64,000 bases of DNA from JBBRCE01 sp038205115 (GCA_038205115.1 JBBRCE010000010.1:1-64000); one strand, 5' to 3'. Positions 33,830 to 43,090 are shown, numbered from the stretch's first letter. The notes: generated by a model not told the origin, from the letters alone. A program made the numbers and translations.

Positions 33830-35326
33830 TTGCCACTGGGCAGAGCGTTCCGGCAACCGCTGCTCAAACACGCAGGTGTCAAATTGCGATCTCCTGTTGC
33901 ATTTCAGCCGGCGCAATTTTCCGGAATGCCGGTCACCGTGATGGGCTTAGGACGGCATGGTGGCGGAGTCGCCGCAGCGAGATTCCTGGCACAGCATGGC
34001 GCGCAGCTAACGATTACCGATCGCGCTCGCCAAACGGATTTGGCGGGTGCCATTGAGTCGCTTGCGAATCTTCCCGTGCGTCGCTGGCGAATGGGCGAGC
34101 ATCACGAGGATGACTTTCGCCAAGCGTCATTATTGATTGTCAATCCGGCGGTTCGCCCAGGGCATCCGCTCGTGGAATTGGCGCGGCAATCCGGGGCGGC
34201 AATTTGCTCGGAAATCGAACTCTTCTTGCAATCCTGCCCCGCGCGAGTGATTGGCGTAACCGGTTCTAACGGGAAATCGACGACGGCGTCCATGATTGCC
34301 GCCATTGCCCGTTCGGCCGGACGCGGTACCTGGTTGGGCGGAAATATCGGCGTGAGCTTGCTGCCGCAGATCGGAAAATCGGATGACGCGCTCTCGATTC
34401 AGCCGGACGACTGCGTGGTGCTGGAGCTCAGCAGCGCCCAATTGCACTGGCTGTCTCCGCATTGCCGCATTCCGGAGCTAGGCGTGGTACTTAACTGCAC
34501 GCCGAATCATCTCGATTGGCATGGCGACTTTGCGAGTTACGCGGCTGCCAAGCAACGCTTGTTGCGCGCAAACAGTCTGGGCGACGCCCTCGTGTTGAAT
34601 CCGGAGGATGCCGAAGTCGATTCGTGGCGAGCATTGACCGAGCGCAGGATTGTTGACCCGGCACCAGACGATTTGTTACCTCCGTTGAAGGTGGCTGGAC
34701 GACACAATCGTATCAACGCCCGTTGCGCCGCGGCGGCCGCGCATTTCTTGGGAATCAACGATCTGGCGATTCGCGACGGCTTGCAAAACTTTATCGGCCT
34801 CAGTCACCGGCAACAGCGAATTGCGGCGCGCGACGGACGAATTTTTGTGGACGACTCGAAGGCCACCACGCCGGAAGCCGCAATGGCCGCGCTGCACGCC
34901 CATCAGCGACCGACTTGGCTGTTGGCGGGCGGCGACGGCAAAGGCGTTGATTTTTCGCGGTTTGCAGCAGACGTGATCGCAAAATGTCGCGGGGCCGCCT
35001 TGTTTGGCGCAGACCGCCAGCGACTGGCGCAAGCCATCCTCGCGCAATTGTCTGTCGCGGAATTGTCTGCCGCGCCTACGGCGGCGCACGAAGTGTGGCA
35101 ATTTACCGTCGTGGAGACACTGCAACAGGCGCTGGAATGGTGTTGGTCGCGCTCGCAGAGCGGCGACAGGATCTTGCTTTCCCCCGCGTGTGCCAGCTTA
35201 GATCAGTTTCGCGATTACGCGCATCGTGGCGAGAGCTTTCGGCAGATGGTTGCCGAACTGTGCACAGTGGAGCGTTCGCCAAAATCAAATGCCGCTGTTA
35301 GAGAATCCGCTGTTCGAGTTCCGTAA
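33830..35326 (+). CDS. murD: UDP-N-acetylmuramoyl-L-alanine--D-glutamate ligase (MurD)
   Basis: Adds D-Glu to UDP-MurNAc-L-Ala in peptidoglycan precursor synthesis. Visible: the N-terminal Rossmann segment VTVMGLGRHGGG, ATP loop GVTGSNGKSTT, central LELSSAQL, NCTPNHLDWH, the late motif DDSKATTPEAA, and the C-terminal LLSPACASLDQFRDYAHRG. About 450-498 aa depending on start. The coordinates use the upstream TTG at 33830. The family pattern F-x-G-x-x-V-x-x-G-L-G suggests a start near TTG 33884, while ATG 33926 would clip that strand. No Shine-Dalgarno resolves it. The 3' end overlaps the convergent methyltransferase by 29 bp. Confidence 0.93.
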   Translation: MPLGRAFRQPLLKHAGVKLRSPVAFQPAQFSGMPVTVMGLGRHGGGVAAARFLAQHGAQLTITDRARQTDLAGAIESLANLPVRRWRMGEHHEDDFRQASLLIVNPAVRPGHPLVELARQSGAAICSEIELFLQSCPARVIGVTGSNGKSTTASMIAAIARSAGRGTWLGGNIGVSLLPQIGKSDDALSIQPDDCVVLELSSAQLHWLSPHCRIPELGVVLNCTPNHLDWHGDFASYAAAKQRLLRANSLGDALVLNPEDAEVDSWRALTERRIVDPAPDDLLPPLKVAGRHNRINARCAAAAAHFLGINDLAIRDGLQNFIGLSHRQQRIAARDGRIFVDDSKATTPEAAMAALHAHQRPTWLLAGGDGKGVDFSRFAADVIAKCRGAALFGADRQRLAQAILAQLSVAELSAAPTAAHEVWQFTVVETLQQALEWCWSRSQSGDRILLSPACASLDQFRDYAHRGESFRQMVAELCTVERSPKSNAAVRESAVRVP

Positions 35327-35948
35327 TGTGTAGTGACGTGTTGCGGACCATCAAGCACGACCAAGCCAGCGGATAGGTTTTGACCGCATCGTCAAAACGA
35401 AATTCCTGCAACCGCTCGATCGTGAACAGGTTGCCAAACTCGTGACGCAGATCCGCTTCGCTGACCGTCGGCGGCCCCGGGACTCGAGCTTCTTTGGCGT
35501 TTCCGGCCAAAACCAACATTTTGCTGCCCGCTTTGGTTATTGCAGCGAGCGTATTCAGGTAGGGCTCAACCGCATTTCGTCGCACGCAATGGTAGCAGCC
35601 GCGGTCGAATACGAAATCGGCCGGTTCATCGGGCCAAGCCAGCGTTCCCACATCCGCTGCGATGAACTCCACTTTCACGCCGGCCTGCTCCGCGCGTTGC
35701 CGCGCGGCTTTAATTGCGATGCCCGAGACATCAATGCCCGTCACCTTAAAGCCCTGCTCGGCCAGATAGATCGAATTCGCGCCGGTTCCGCAGCCCAGTT
35801 CGATGGCGCGGCCGACGCGAATTTGGCCCGTTGCCAAGATGCGAATCAATTCGCTGGACGGCTCGCCGGTGTCCCAGGGCGTGTTAAAATTCGCGTATCG
35901 CTCGTTCCAATCGGGCGGATTGGCCATTGCGACTGGGTCGTCAGCCAT
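35298..35948 (-). CDS. Class I SAM-dependent methyltransferase
   Basis: 216 aa. It begins with the TehB/TPMT-like N-terminal pattern WNERYANFNTPWDTGEPS. The SAM-binding motif I is AIELGCGTGANSIYLA, the following acidic turn is VTGIDVSGIAI, and the motif near the active site is FDRGCYHCV. Families with this layout methylate small molecules such as thiols, tellurite or halides; the substrate here is unknown. It begins 16 bp after the SUMF1-like gene on the same strand, so both are probably one transcript. Confidence 0.88.
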   Translation of the reverse strand: MADDPVAMANPPDWNERYANFNTPWDTGEPSSELIRILATGQIRVGRAIELGCGTGANSIYLAEQGFKVTGIDVSGIAIKAARQRAEQAGVKVEFIAADVGTLAWPDEPADFVFDRGCYHCVRRNAVEPYLNTLAAITKAGSKMLVLAGNAKEARVPGPPTVSEADLRHEFGNLFTIERLQEFRFDDAVKTYPLAWSCLMVRNTSLHITELEQRIL

Positions 35949-35964
35949 GACAATTTCCTGGGGG

Positions 35965-37035
35965 CTAATGCACTTCGATGCCGGCGTCCCAGATCTTCTT
36001 TTTGTCCGCCGCGCTCGGCTCGACCAAGGGGCGAATCACGCGGAAACCAACGAATTGCGCGTCCGTGTGATACCAAATGCTCTGGGGCAACTGCGGATCT
36101 TGCTGCTTCCAATCTTTGTTCGATCCGCGACGGGTCGCGCTGCGCACGGCCTCTGGATCGTCGTCGTAGGCGCCGCCCCGAACGACGTGCGGATAAAGCT
36201 TGAGCGGCGGGTTGAATGCGGATTTTGCGTTCTTATAAAACACTTCATCATACTGGTCGAGCACCCATTCATCGACATTGCCGTGCATGTCGTACAAGCC
36301 CCAGGCGTTGGGCTTTTTCTTCATCACGGGGTGATACTTCTCTTTGCTGTTGCCGCTGAACCAGGCGTAATCGCCGAGCTGTTTGGGATCATCGCCAAAC
36401 GAGTATGCGGTCTTCGAGCCGGCGCGGCAGGCGTATTCCCATTCCGCCTCGGTGGGCAGCCGATAATAGCGACCCGTCTTTGCGGACAACCACTGACAGT
36501 ACGTGCGGGCCGCATAATGCGTCATGCAGACCGCCGGGCAACCTTCCTTGCCCATACCAAATGACATATCCGTATAAGGTTTTGTGGGACGCGAGACCAC
36601 GTCCGCCACGTCATCTTCCTTGGATTTAGGGCTATCTTTCACGGCTTCGCGTTTTTGAATGTCCAAGTTGTACATGTAAACCTGATACTCGTCCCAGGTT
36701 GTCTCGTGCTCTTCCATCCAGAAGGGTTCAACGGTCAATTCACGTTGCGGTCCTTCGTCAGCGCTGCGTTTGTCTTCTTTTTCCGCACTGCCCATCATGA
36801 ATTTGCCGCCTGGAATCGGCACCATGACAAATTTTGCATCAGAACCGAAAATGACTTCTTCGTACTTCTTCATGTCAGCCGCGTTTTTTGCCGCGCTATT
36901 GGCTGGGGTGGGGGCGTGCTTTTCCGCCGCGTTGGCGTGGCTGATGACGGCGAAAGAAAGAATCGCCATCAGCGAGACCAGCGATTTCTTGCCTAAAGCG
37001 CTACACACTGGCACGACTTTCGAACTGAGCCGCAT
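35965..37035 (-). CDS. Exported SUMF1/FGE-like (sulfatase-modifying factor) protein
   Basis: 356 aa with an N-terminal signal peptide (KSLVSLMAILSFAVISHANA). The FGE-sulfatase fold is recognised by MVPIPGGKFMMGS, EVTVEPFWMEEHETT-like text, YRLPTEAEWEYACRAG, WGLYDMHGNVDEWVLD and VVRGGAYDD through GFRVIRPL. The catalytic Cys pair of true formylglycine-generating enzymes is not visible near the C-terminus. It probably uses the fold for binding rather than for making formylglycine, as in the many planctomycete SUMF1-like proteins. Divergent from the ApbE-like gene, 105 bp apart. Confidence 0.9.
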   Translation of the reverse strand: MRLSSKVVPVCSALGKKSLVSLMAILSFAVISHANAAEKHAPTPANSAAKNAADMKKYEEVIFGSDAKFVMVPIPGGKFMMGSAEKEDKRSADEGPQRELTVEPFWMEEHETTWDEYQVYMYNLDIQKREAVKDSPKSKEDDVADVVSRPTKPYTDMSFGMGKEGCPAVCMTHYAARTYCQWLSAKTGRYYRLPTEAEWEYACRAGSKTAYSFGDDPKQLGDYAWFSGNSKEKYHPVMKKKPNAWGLYDMHGNVDEWVLDQYDEVFYKNAKSAFNPPLKLYPHVVRGGAYDDDPEAVRSATRRGSNKDWKQQDPQLPQSIWYHTDAQFVGFRVIRPLVEPSAADKKKIWDAGIEVH

Positions 37036-37140
37036 GACAATCTTCCCTTGAACTGGATTGGACCGTTAGAATAAACCAGATCGACTGAAACCCACCGTTT
37101 TTTTGTCGCCACGAAGATCGGCCCGTCCGCCGAATGACCG

Positions 37141-38196
37141 ATGAACGCAATTCTGCTGATTGTTTCCGCGCTGACCGTCGCCGTGCCCGCGCAAACCGAA
37201 ACCCGAGTGCTGCCGACGGCTGCCAAGTTGGAGCGATTCGAGTTCGAACAAAAACACATGGGCATGCCTTACAAGCTGCTATTCTATGCGGCCGATCAGC
37301 AGACTGCAAACCGGATGGCCGAAGCAACGTTTGCGCGCATCCACGAGCTGGACTTATGCCTGAGCGATTACTTGCCAGACAGCGAACTCAACCGTTTAAG
37401 TGCCACATCGCCCAGCACATCGCCCGTGAAAGTCAGCGACGATCTGTGGAACGTGCTGCAGCATGCGCGCACCATTTCTGCGGCCTCGGGCGGCGCGTTT
37501 GATGTGACAATTGGCCCGATGGTTTTGCTGTGGCGACGATCGAAGCGGCAAATCGAACTGCCTTCGGCACAGCGGATTGCCGATGCCAAGGCGGCCACGG
37601 GCTACGCGGGAATGTTGCTCGATCCAACGAAAAAAACGGTGCAACTCACAAAGCCTAAAATGCGGCTGGATGTTGGCGGCATCGGCTGCGGTTACGCTTG
37701 CGACGAGGCGATGAAAGTCCTTCAGGCCAACGGAATCGAGCATGCGCTTATCGATGCCAGCGGCGATATTCTGGTCAGTGCTCCGCCGCCGGGTAAAACG
37801 GGCTGGCGAATTGGACTGGCCAAGCTCGAGCGACCAAATGATCCGCCTAGCCGGTTCGTGAACTTGAAGAACGCCGCGCTGACCACTTCCGGCGACGCGT
37901 ATCAGCATGTCGAAATCGACGGCAAACGTTATAGCCATATCGTCGATCCACGAACCGGGCTAGGGCTCACCGAGAGCTGTGTGGTGACGGTCGTTGCGCC
38001 GCGATGCATCGATGCCGACGCCTGGACGAAACCCGTCTGCGTGCTGGGTCCGGAACAAGGCTTTCCACTAATCGATAAAATTCCTGGCGCGGCGGCGATC
38101 TCAATGCGGCAGGTTGATGGCAAAATCGTTACCAGCCAATCCAGCGGTTGGCAACGGTTGGATGTGGAAATCGTCAAACCGACGGATCAGCCGTAA
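37141..38196 (+). CDS. apbE: ApbE-like FAD:protein FMN transferase
   Basis: 351-aa exported protein (N-terminal hydrophobic stretch ILLIVSALTVAVPAQ) of the ApbE family, which moves FMN from FAD to Thr/Ser of target proteins in a Mg2+-dependent reaction outside the cytoplasm. Motifs: MGMPYKLLFYA, LSDYLPDSELNRLS, GAFDVTIGPM, LDVGGIGCGYACD (usually GGIAKGYAVD), ALIDASGDI (usually GG-N-x), and TSGDAYQHVEIDGKRYSHI followed by DPRTG. The altered residues in the third and fourth motifs are a caution, but the flavin-binding core looks intact. No flavinylation target was noticed in the window. Confidence 0.9.
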   Translation: MNAILLIVSALTVAVPAQTETRVLPTAAKLERFEFEQKHMGMPYKLLFYAADQQTANRMAEATFARIHELDLCLSDYLPDSELNRLSATSPSTSPVKVSDDLWNVLQHARTISAASGGAFDVTIGPMVLLWRRSKRQIELPSAQRIADAKAATGYAGMLLDPTKKTVQLTKPKMRLDVGGIGCGYACDEAMKVLQANGIEHALIDASGDILVSAPPPGKTGWRIGLAKLERPNDPPSRFVNLKNAALTTSGDAYQHVEIDGKRYSHIVDPRTGLGLTESCVVTVVAPRCIDADAWTKPVCVLGPEQGFPLIDKIPGAAAISMRQVDGKIVTSQSSGWQRLDVEIVKPTDQP

Positions 38197-38245
38197 ATCC
38201 AGCGGCATTTCGTGTTTTTCCGAGGTTTAACTGGCGAAAATTTTG

Positions 38246-38274
38246 TTGACCCCCCGCAAACGGGCATTTAGAAT
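38246..38274 (+). promoter_or_regulatory. Sigma70-like promoter of the coiled-coil membrane protein gene
   Basis: TTGACC at 38246-38251 and TAGAAT at 38269-38274 with exactly 17 bp between them. The match to the housekeeping consensus is good (5 of 6 and 5 of 6). Transcription would start near 38282, leaving a leader of about 118 nt before the ATG at 38400. Confidence 0.62.
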
Positions 38275-38399
38275 CGGGTAAGGTTCCTTTCATCTCGGCC
38301 GAAAGCCGCGTATTGAGCGCGCGATCGGCGGCCTTCTTAGGCCACACTGAGTCAGTACGCACTTCGCGGGTTCTTCCGCACCACATGAGGTAAGGATAT

Positions 38400-39827
38400 A
38401 TGGCGAGCAGAGAAAGCACTGGAATTCAGATCGGCTTGATTTTGTCGGTCATCGTCAACGTGGGGTTGGGCGTCACGGCCTTCATCTTTCAGAAGGACAT
38501 CCAAGAGGCGCAAGCCAAGGTGAAAAGCGCAGAAACCGCGCGGGCAGAGGCGGAAACCGGTAAGCGGGCCGCCGAAGAAACGTCCAATAAGGTGAAGTCG
38601 ATTGTCGGCGCCGAAGAAAAAGACGATGCCAAGGTGCTGGACGCCAAATTCGAAGAAGACAAGAAGAACTACGCTGACCCACGCGTGCTGAGCAATCCCG
38701 AAGCTGCCGGCAAGCTCATCTATCACGATTTGCTGGTCGCGCAGGCCGCTAAACTTGCCAGCCTCAACGATCAAATTGCCAAGGCCAACGCCGATAAAGT
38801 CGTGCAGGTCGCTGGTAAAGAGCAAGTGGTGGTGGTCAAGACGGGCGAGGCTGCGAAGTCCGATGCGGAAAAGAACGCAACCGTCGTGGCGTCCACTCAA
38901 GTCAAAGCCGCCTTTGACGCCGAATTGGCCAAAATTCGCGAGGCGTACTTGGCCGTGGAAAAGAAATATTCGGATAGCATCGCCAAAATCGACAAAGACA
39001 AAGACGTCTTGAAAGGCACGATCACGGATTTGCAATCGAAATTGGCCAAGGCCGAAAAGCTTTACGCCGAATCGAAGGACATGGATACCGCTGGGCATCA
39101 AGACAATTTCGAGTGGAGCCAAGGTAAAGTCACTTACATCAACCAACTCGAAAATACCTGCTACATCAACCTCGGCCGCGACGATCTGCTCCGTAAGGGA
39201 ATTTCGTTTAATGTTTATCCGCCGCGGGTTACCAACGTACACAAGGCCACGCCAAAAGGGAGCATCGAAGTCATCGACGTCAGCGAAGCGCACGTCGCTC
39301 TGTGCCGGTTGGTTCATTCGGAGTTGCACGACCCAATTTTACCCGGCGACGAAATCTACACCTTGGCTTGGACGCCTGGACAACACCAACACTTCGGCAT
39401 CAACGGTTTTATTGACATCGACGGCGATCGAGTCAGCGACCGCAAAAAGGTGCACGACCTTATCAACCTGTACGGCGGCATTGTGGACGCCGAACTGGAC
39501 GAAAAAGGTAGCGTCAGTGGCTCGCTCACCGTTGGAACACGCTATTTGATTGAAGGTGAACGGCCCAATGAAAAGAGCTCCGAGCAAGTCCGAATTGGAT
39601 TCTCAAAAATCCACGGTGACGCCGAGCGAATGCGGGTCGAGGTGATCAGCGTCGAAAAGTTCTTGAAACTCGTCGGCTACGTGCCGCGCACTGTCTCGGC
39701 GGGTGGCTCAGGCACCGCGGCACGCAAAGCGCCTCCCAAGGCGGCCCCAGGCGCGGCGGGAGCGGACGCCAAAGATAGCGCATTCAAGAAGCGAGCACCT
39801 GCCGCAGCCGCGCCCGCTGCCGAATAA
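38400..39827 (+). CDS. Membrane-anchored coiled-coil protein with BRCT-like C-terminus
   Basis: 475 aa. One N-terminal membrane helix (QIGLILSVIVNVGLGVTAFIF), a long Lys/Glu/Ala-rich coiled coil (residues about 30-230), a beta module (GKVTYINQLENTCYINLGR to GISFNVYPP) and a region at about 335-430 that resembles a BRCT-type fold: FIDIDGDRVSDRKKVHDLIN, LYGGIVDAEL, TVGTRYLIEGE and VEVISVEKFLKLV. The tail is Ala/Pro/Lys-rich. Function unknown; the topology suggests an envelope-spanning or division-associated role. A GGTAAGGA sequence just upstream supports the ATG. It has its own promoter and a strong terminator, so it is monocistronic. Confidence 0.85.
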   Translation: MASRESTGIQIGLILSVIVNVGLGVTAFIFQKDIQEAQAKVKSAETARAEAETGKRAAEETSNKVKSIVGAEEKDDAKVLDAKFEEDKKNYADPRVLSNPEAAGKLIYHDLLVAQAAKLASLNDQIAKANADKVVQVAGKEQVVVVKTGEAAKSDAEKNATVVASTQVKAAFDAELAKIREAYLAVEKKYSDSIAKIDKDKDVLKGTITDLQSKLAKAEKLYAESKDMDTAGHQDNFEWSQGKVTYINQLENTCYINLGRDDLLRKGISFNVYPPRVTNVHKATPKGSIEVIDVSEAHVALCRLVHSELHDPILPGDEIYTLAWTPGQHQHFGINGFIDIDGDRVSDRKKVHDLINLYGGIVDAELDEKGSVSGSLTVGTRYLIEGERPNEKSSEQVRIGFSKIHGDAERMRVEVISVEKFLKLVGYVPRTVSAGGSGTAARKAPPKAAPGAAGADAKDSAFKKRAPAAAAPAAE

Positions 39828-39859
39828 CAGCCGGTCGACGTCGCAAACTCAACACTCTG

Positions 39860-39900
39860 AACCTCGCGAATGAACTCCATTCGCGAGGTTCTTGCTTTTT
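39860..39900 (+). terminator. Rho-independent terminator
   Basis: A perfect 13-bp stem, AACCTCGCGAATG (39860-39872) and CATTCGCGAGGTT (39878-39890), with a 5-nt loop, followed by CTTGCTTTTT. It ends the transcript of the coiled-coil protein gene and separates it from the convergent gene that ends at 39912. Confidence 0.9.
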
Positions 39901-39911
39901 GTGAAGCCTGA

Positions 39912-40409
39912 TTAGGACTCCGTTGCGTCGATCTTTGCGGAGAGATCGATCAACTCATGGGCCTCAACGTTGGCATCAATCGTTGCGGCAGCGTCGCCAA
40001 ATAGCTTTGTCGACAGCGCGGCAATTTCGCCTGCCCGAGCTCTCAGTGACTTCGGTATCTCGCGCAGCGCAAACGCTGATGGTGTCAGAAACAGAATTGC
40101 TGGTTGCCCGCCACCCGCAGCCCTAGAAAGCTGTTGCAGCAATTTGCGCTCGACGGCCGTCAACCGATGTTCTGCGCACAGCGTGCGAAACAGTTTTGAC
40201 GGGCTGTTGAAGACACGCCGCGTGTCTTGCCTGGCGGTGATTCGGGCCAAGATCAAAATGCCGCAAACCACGGCAATCAGCGCAAAGATGGCGATCCAGA
40301 CATCGTGCATGTCGAGCTTGGCGCGGTCTCCGCGAAACCCGGCGCCGAGTTCGCGCCAACGATCTTGCTCGGCCAACACCAGCCACGACAGGTTCAGGAG
40401 GCGTTGCAT
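39912..40409 (-). CDS. Membrane protein of unknown function
   Basis: 165 aa with one strong hydrophobic segment (WIAIFALIAVVCGILILARI, about 38-57), preceded by about 35 residues and followed by a cytoplasmic-type helical domain (LTAVERKLLQQLSRAAGGG, then PAILFLTPSAF). A start at the internal Met of MHDVWIAIF is possible. The gene begins one base after the stop of the HEAT-repeat gene (TGA-A-ATG), so the two are translationally coupled and probably act together. Confidence 0.68.
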   Translation of the reverse strand: MQRLLNLSWLVLAEQDRWRELGAGFRGDRAKLDMHDVWIAIFALIAVVCGILILARITARQDTRRVFNSPSKLFRTLCAEHRLTAVERKLLQQLSRAAGGGQPAILFLTPSAFALREIPKSLRARAGEIAALSTKLFGDAAATIDANVEAHELIDLSAKIDATES

Positions 40410-40410
40410 T

Positions 40411-42144
40411 TCAATTGATTTCGTTAGGCGGCATCAAGGTTGCGCCAAGCAGCGACATCGGCATCCCGATTTGATCGGCCCAGACTGGCGGTAAAGGCGG
40501 TTGCGGTGCGAGCGTGTCGACAGGTGGACTGGCGGCAGGCTTGGGCGTTTGTTGCGAAAGTAGCTGCAGACTGGACTCGGCCGCTTCTTGTACGGCGATG
40601 CTCCGATCGGCAAGTGCCTCGTGCAAGGCTTGCCGCGATAACTCCGTGTTGCTCAGTGCCAAGGCGCGCGCCGCCTCGACCCGGACCAAATGATCTTCGT
40701 CGGAAAGTCGTTCCAGCACGGACTGCTCGAGGGCTTCAACCAAGTTCATGGCCCGCGCCATCGAAAGCGCTCGCATGCGTCGTGTGCGCGAAGTCGCGGC
40801 CATTTCGTCCGCTAGATATTTCTCCGAGCGCGGGTCCACCTTCCGTACGATCGCGCCTGTCGTATAGCGAAGATTTTCTTCCATCAGGTCGAAATTGGCC
40901 AAGAATCGCTTAAATTCGAATTCCGCGAGGCTGTCGCGCGCTGCTTGCACTTCGACTTCATACGGTGAATCGATGGCTTCGATCAGCCGATCCAAGGCAC
41001 AAGGCAAAGTGCGCGCTCGCAGTTGCCGCAGGATGTTGGCGCGAACTTGTGGGTCGCTGTCTTTCAGTGCGCGAAGGGCCAGTTGTCGGGCACCGTCGCC
41101 CAGAAAGTGCGCCAGGGCCGCGGACGCCGCGCGCCGTCCGCCCACTTTGCCGCTGCTGAGTAACTGATGCAATAGTTTGAAGACTGTAGGACGCCCCATG
41201 CCCGAGCGCAAGGCCAACTGCACGGCGGCATGCTGCCCGGCATCGTCCAGCCGATCGATCATCGTCAGATCGGCCTGCAGCCAGGCGATATGATCCAGGC
41301 GGCGTAAGTTGCTGCCGGCCGTCGCGTTCGGTTCGTAACCGATCTTACGGAGCAGGCACTCGATGAACTTTTGATCGCCACGGTGCGAGATCAATGCTAT
41401 GGCTGACGACGGCGCATGAGGATCGTCGAGAAAACTCAGCACCAATCGGATGATTCCGCCGCGCGGGCTACGGCTCATCAAGTCCTTGATGGGCTGATAA
41501 CTGATTTCGCTGGCGTTGATTAAAATCTGTTTCAGGGTCACGTTGTCGCGATTAACCAACATCAAAAACGCCTCGATCATTTCCGATCGACGATGACGAT
41601 AAAAGCGACGAACCGATTGCTCGAGGCTACCAATCACCATCTGGCGGACCAACTGTGGATCGCGCCGATTGCGGGCATCCCGCGGGCCGGCGAGTTCGTC
41701 GTACAGCTTTTCGGCGAGTTTCAGCAGCGTGGCCGCGGCCAACTCGCGGCTGACGTTGGCTTCGTCCTCCGCGGCATTGATGAGCGCCGGCATCAAGTCG
41801 TATTCGGCAAACCACAAGATTGCCTGACAACCGTTCATACACAATTGCGGATCCGGACTGAGCACGGCATCTCGCAATGCATGTGTCATGCGGCCGTTGT
41901 GTTCCGAGATGATCTTTCGCCACGGCTCATTGATGGTATGCAGACGGCGAACAATTTCTTTTTGGCCTACCAGGCAGCGGCGGTCGAGTAGCGCCGCCAG
42001 CGCCCTCTCTTGAACGGCCTGCTGCGGACAATCCAGCGCAGCAATCAACACCGCCGACGCCGCTTCGTTGCGCGTCTTAATGAGGAAGTTGAAGGTGGTG
42101 TCCAAGGCTTTCGACACGGTCGATCCTGCCGCGGGCTCAGGCAA
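40411..42144 (-). CDS. HEAT-repeat protein
   Basis: 577-aa all-helical protein with HEAT/PBS-type repeats spread over the length, for example ERALAALLDRRCL, AAATLLKLAEKLYDEL, AASAALAHFLGDGARQLALRAL, and VRVEAARALALSNTELSRQAL near residues 490-540. A Pro-rich tail follows. No enzymatic motif. It is a scaffold for protein interactions by family knowledge. The extreme start is a TTG at 42144; a GTG at 42117 is the next candidate. It is coupled to the membrane protein gene that follows. Confidence 0.82.
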   Translation of the reverse strand: MPEPAAGSTVSKALDTTFNFLIKTRNEAASAVLIAALDCPQQAVQERALAALLDRRCLVGQKEIVRRLHTINEPWRKIISEHNGRMTHALRDAVLSPDPQLCMNGCQAILWFAEYDLMPALINAAEDEANVSRELAAATLLKLAEKLYDELAGPRDARNRRDPQLVRQMVIGSLEQSVRRFYRHRRSEMIEAFLMLVNRDNVTLKQILINASEISYQPIKDLMSRSPRGGIIRLVLSFLDDPHAPSSAIALISHRGDQKFIECLLRKIGYEPNATAGSNLRRLDHIAWLQADLTMIDRLDDAGQHAAVQLALRSGMGRPTVFKLLHQLLSSGKVGGRRAASAALAHFLGDGARQLALRALKDSDPQVRANILRQLRARTLPCALDRLIEAIDSPYEVEVQAARDSLAEFEFKRFLANFDLMEENLRYTTGAIVRKVDPRSEKYLADEMAATSRTRRMRALSMARAMNLVEALEQSVLERLSDEDHLVRVEAARALALSNTELSRQALHEALADRSIAVQEAAESSLQLLSQQTPKPAASPPVDTLAPQPPLPPVWADQIGMPMSLLGATLMPPNEIN

Positions 42145-42448
42145 ATCGGAGCGCAGAATTTTGGTTGCTAATACTGTACTTCAATTATCGGGCGGCAAAC
42201 GCATTCCGGCGACTCGCGTGGTTTTGCTAACGAATATGCCTGAAAAACCGATTGTGCGAAGTTGACGATCCAATTGCTCGAATGGCGGAAATCAATTCAC
42301 GGGGCGCACGAGTGACCTATGGTTGAGTGTCCTGCGCGATTTGCGCGCTGGCCGTGGCGCGGCGGGAATTCGGTCTTGGATGACTGGAGGGGATCCCGCC
42401 ACGCCATTTTTTGTTTCACAGCACTCCGACTTTTAGCATTGCCTTCCT
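42145..42448. other. Divergent region upstream of the pilus operon
   Basis: 304 bp between the minus-strand HEAT gene and the first plus-strand prepilin-like gene. Promoters for both directions should be here. I could not assign a -35/-10 pair; no coding frame is supported. Confidence 0.4.
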
Positions 42449-43090
42449 ATGGTGCGAGCGACGGAGTTGGCAACTCGAGCGTTGGTGGACAAAGGGCCAA
42501 CCGGCGCGCCGCGGAAAATTCGCCGCGTGGGCTTCACGCTGGTGGAATCGCTGCTCGCAGTGACTTTGGCGTCGATTGCCGGGAGCGCACTGCTGCTGGG
42601 CGTATCCTCGGCGCTGCAAGCCACGCAGTTGTCGGTGGAAGAAACCGTGGGTCTGCAACTCGGCCAGCAATTGATGGACGAGATCGCCGGCCAACGTTAC
42701 TCGGCCGTTGGCGCCAGTCCGTACGTCTACCCGATTGTCCGAAATGCTTCCGGGAGTGGTGTGATTCGCACCAATTTTACTTGCCTAGCCGATTACAACG
42801 GTTATCGCGCGCAGCCGCCAGTCGATCTATACGGTGTGCAGATCGGACGCGGCGACGGCAATGGTTCGAGCCGCATTGCGGCATTGCAACTTCCCGACTA
42901 TTTCAACAGTTGGCGAACGGAAGTCGACGTTTATTATGTCAGCGCCACAGACTTCGTTTCGCCATTGGCGGCCGGTCAAACCAGCGACTTCCGCGCGGTG
43001 GATGTGCGCGTTTATCTCGTCGACCCCCTGCACGGACCACGGTTCACGGCCAGCTTGCATCGGATTTTTTCGAATGTGCCCACACCTTAA
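42449..43090 (+). CDS. Prepilin-like protein (PilV/GspI type)
   Basis: 213 aa. A basic leader of about 30 residues ends in RVG, followed by FTLVESLLAVTLASIAGSALLLG: the type III prepilin cleavage site with Glu at +5 of the mature form and a long hydrophobic N-terminal helix. The rest is a short beta-rich globular domain. It is the first of four prepilin-like or PilX-like genes in the pilus/secretion operon. PilV/GspI is the closest guess from position and size; exact subtype is uncertain. The next gene overlaps it by 17 bp. Confidence 0.85.
   Translation: MVRATELATRALVDKGPTGAPRKIRRVGFTLVESLLAVTLASIAGSALLLGVSSALQATQLSVEETVGLQLGQQLMDEIAGQRYSAVGASPYVYPIVRNASGSGVIRTNFTCLADYNGYRAQPPVDLYGVQIGRGDGNGSSRIAALQLPDYFNSWRTEVDVYYVSATDFVSPLAAGQTSDFRAVDVRVYLVDPLHGPRFTASLHRIFSNVPTP

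Noticed and set aside
37048..37072. Promoter pair TTGAAC and TAGAAT before the ApbE-like gene
   Set aside because: The spacer is only 13 bp, too short for a standard promoter.
38352..39329. Minus-strand frame of 325 aa opposite the coiled-coil protein gene
   Set aside because: Phe/Leu/Asp-rich complement of a Lys/Glu/Ala coiled coil; no start signal; the sense gene has promoter, RBS and terminator.
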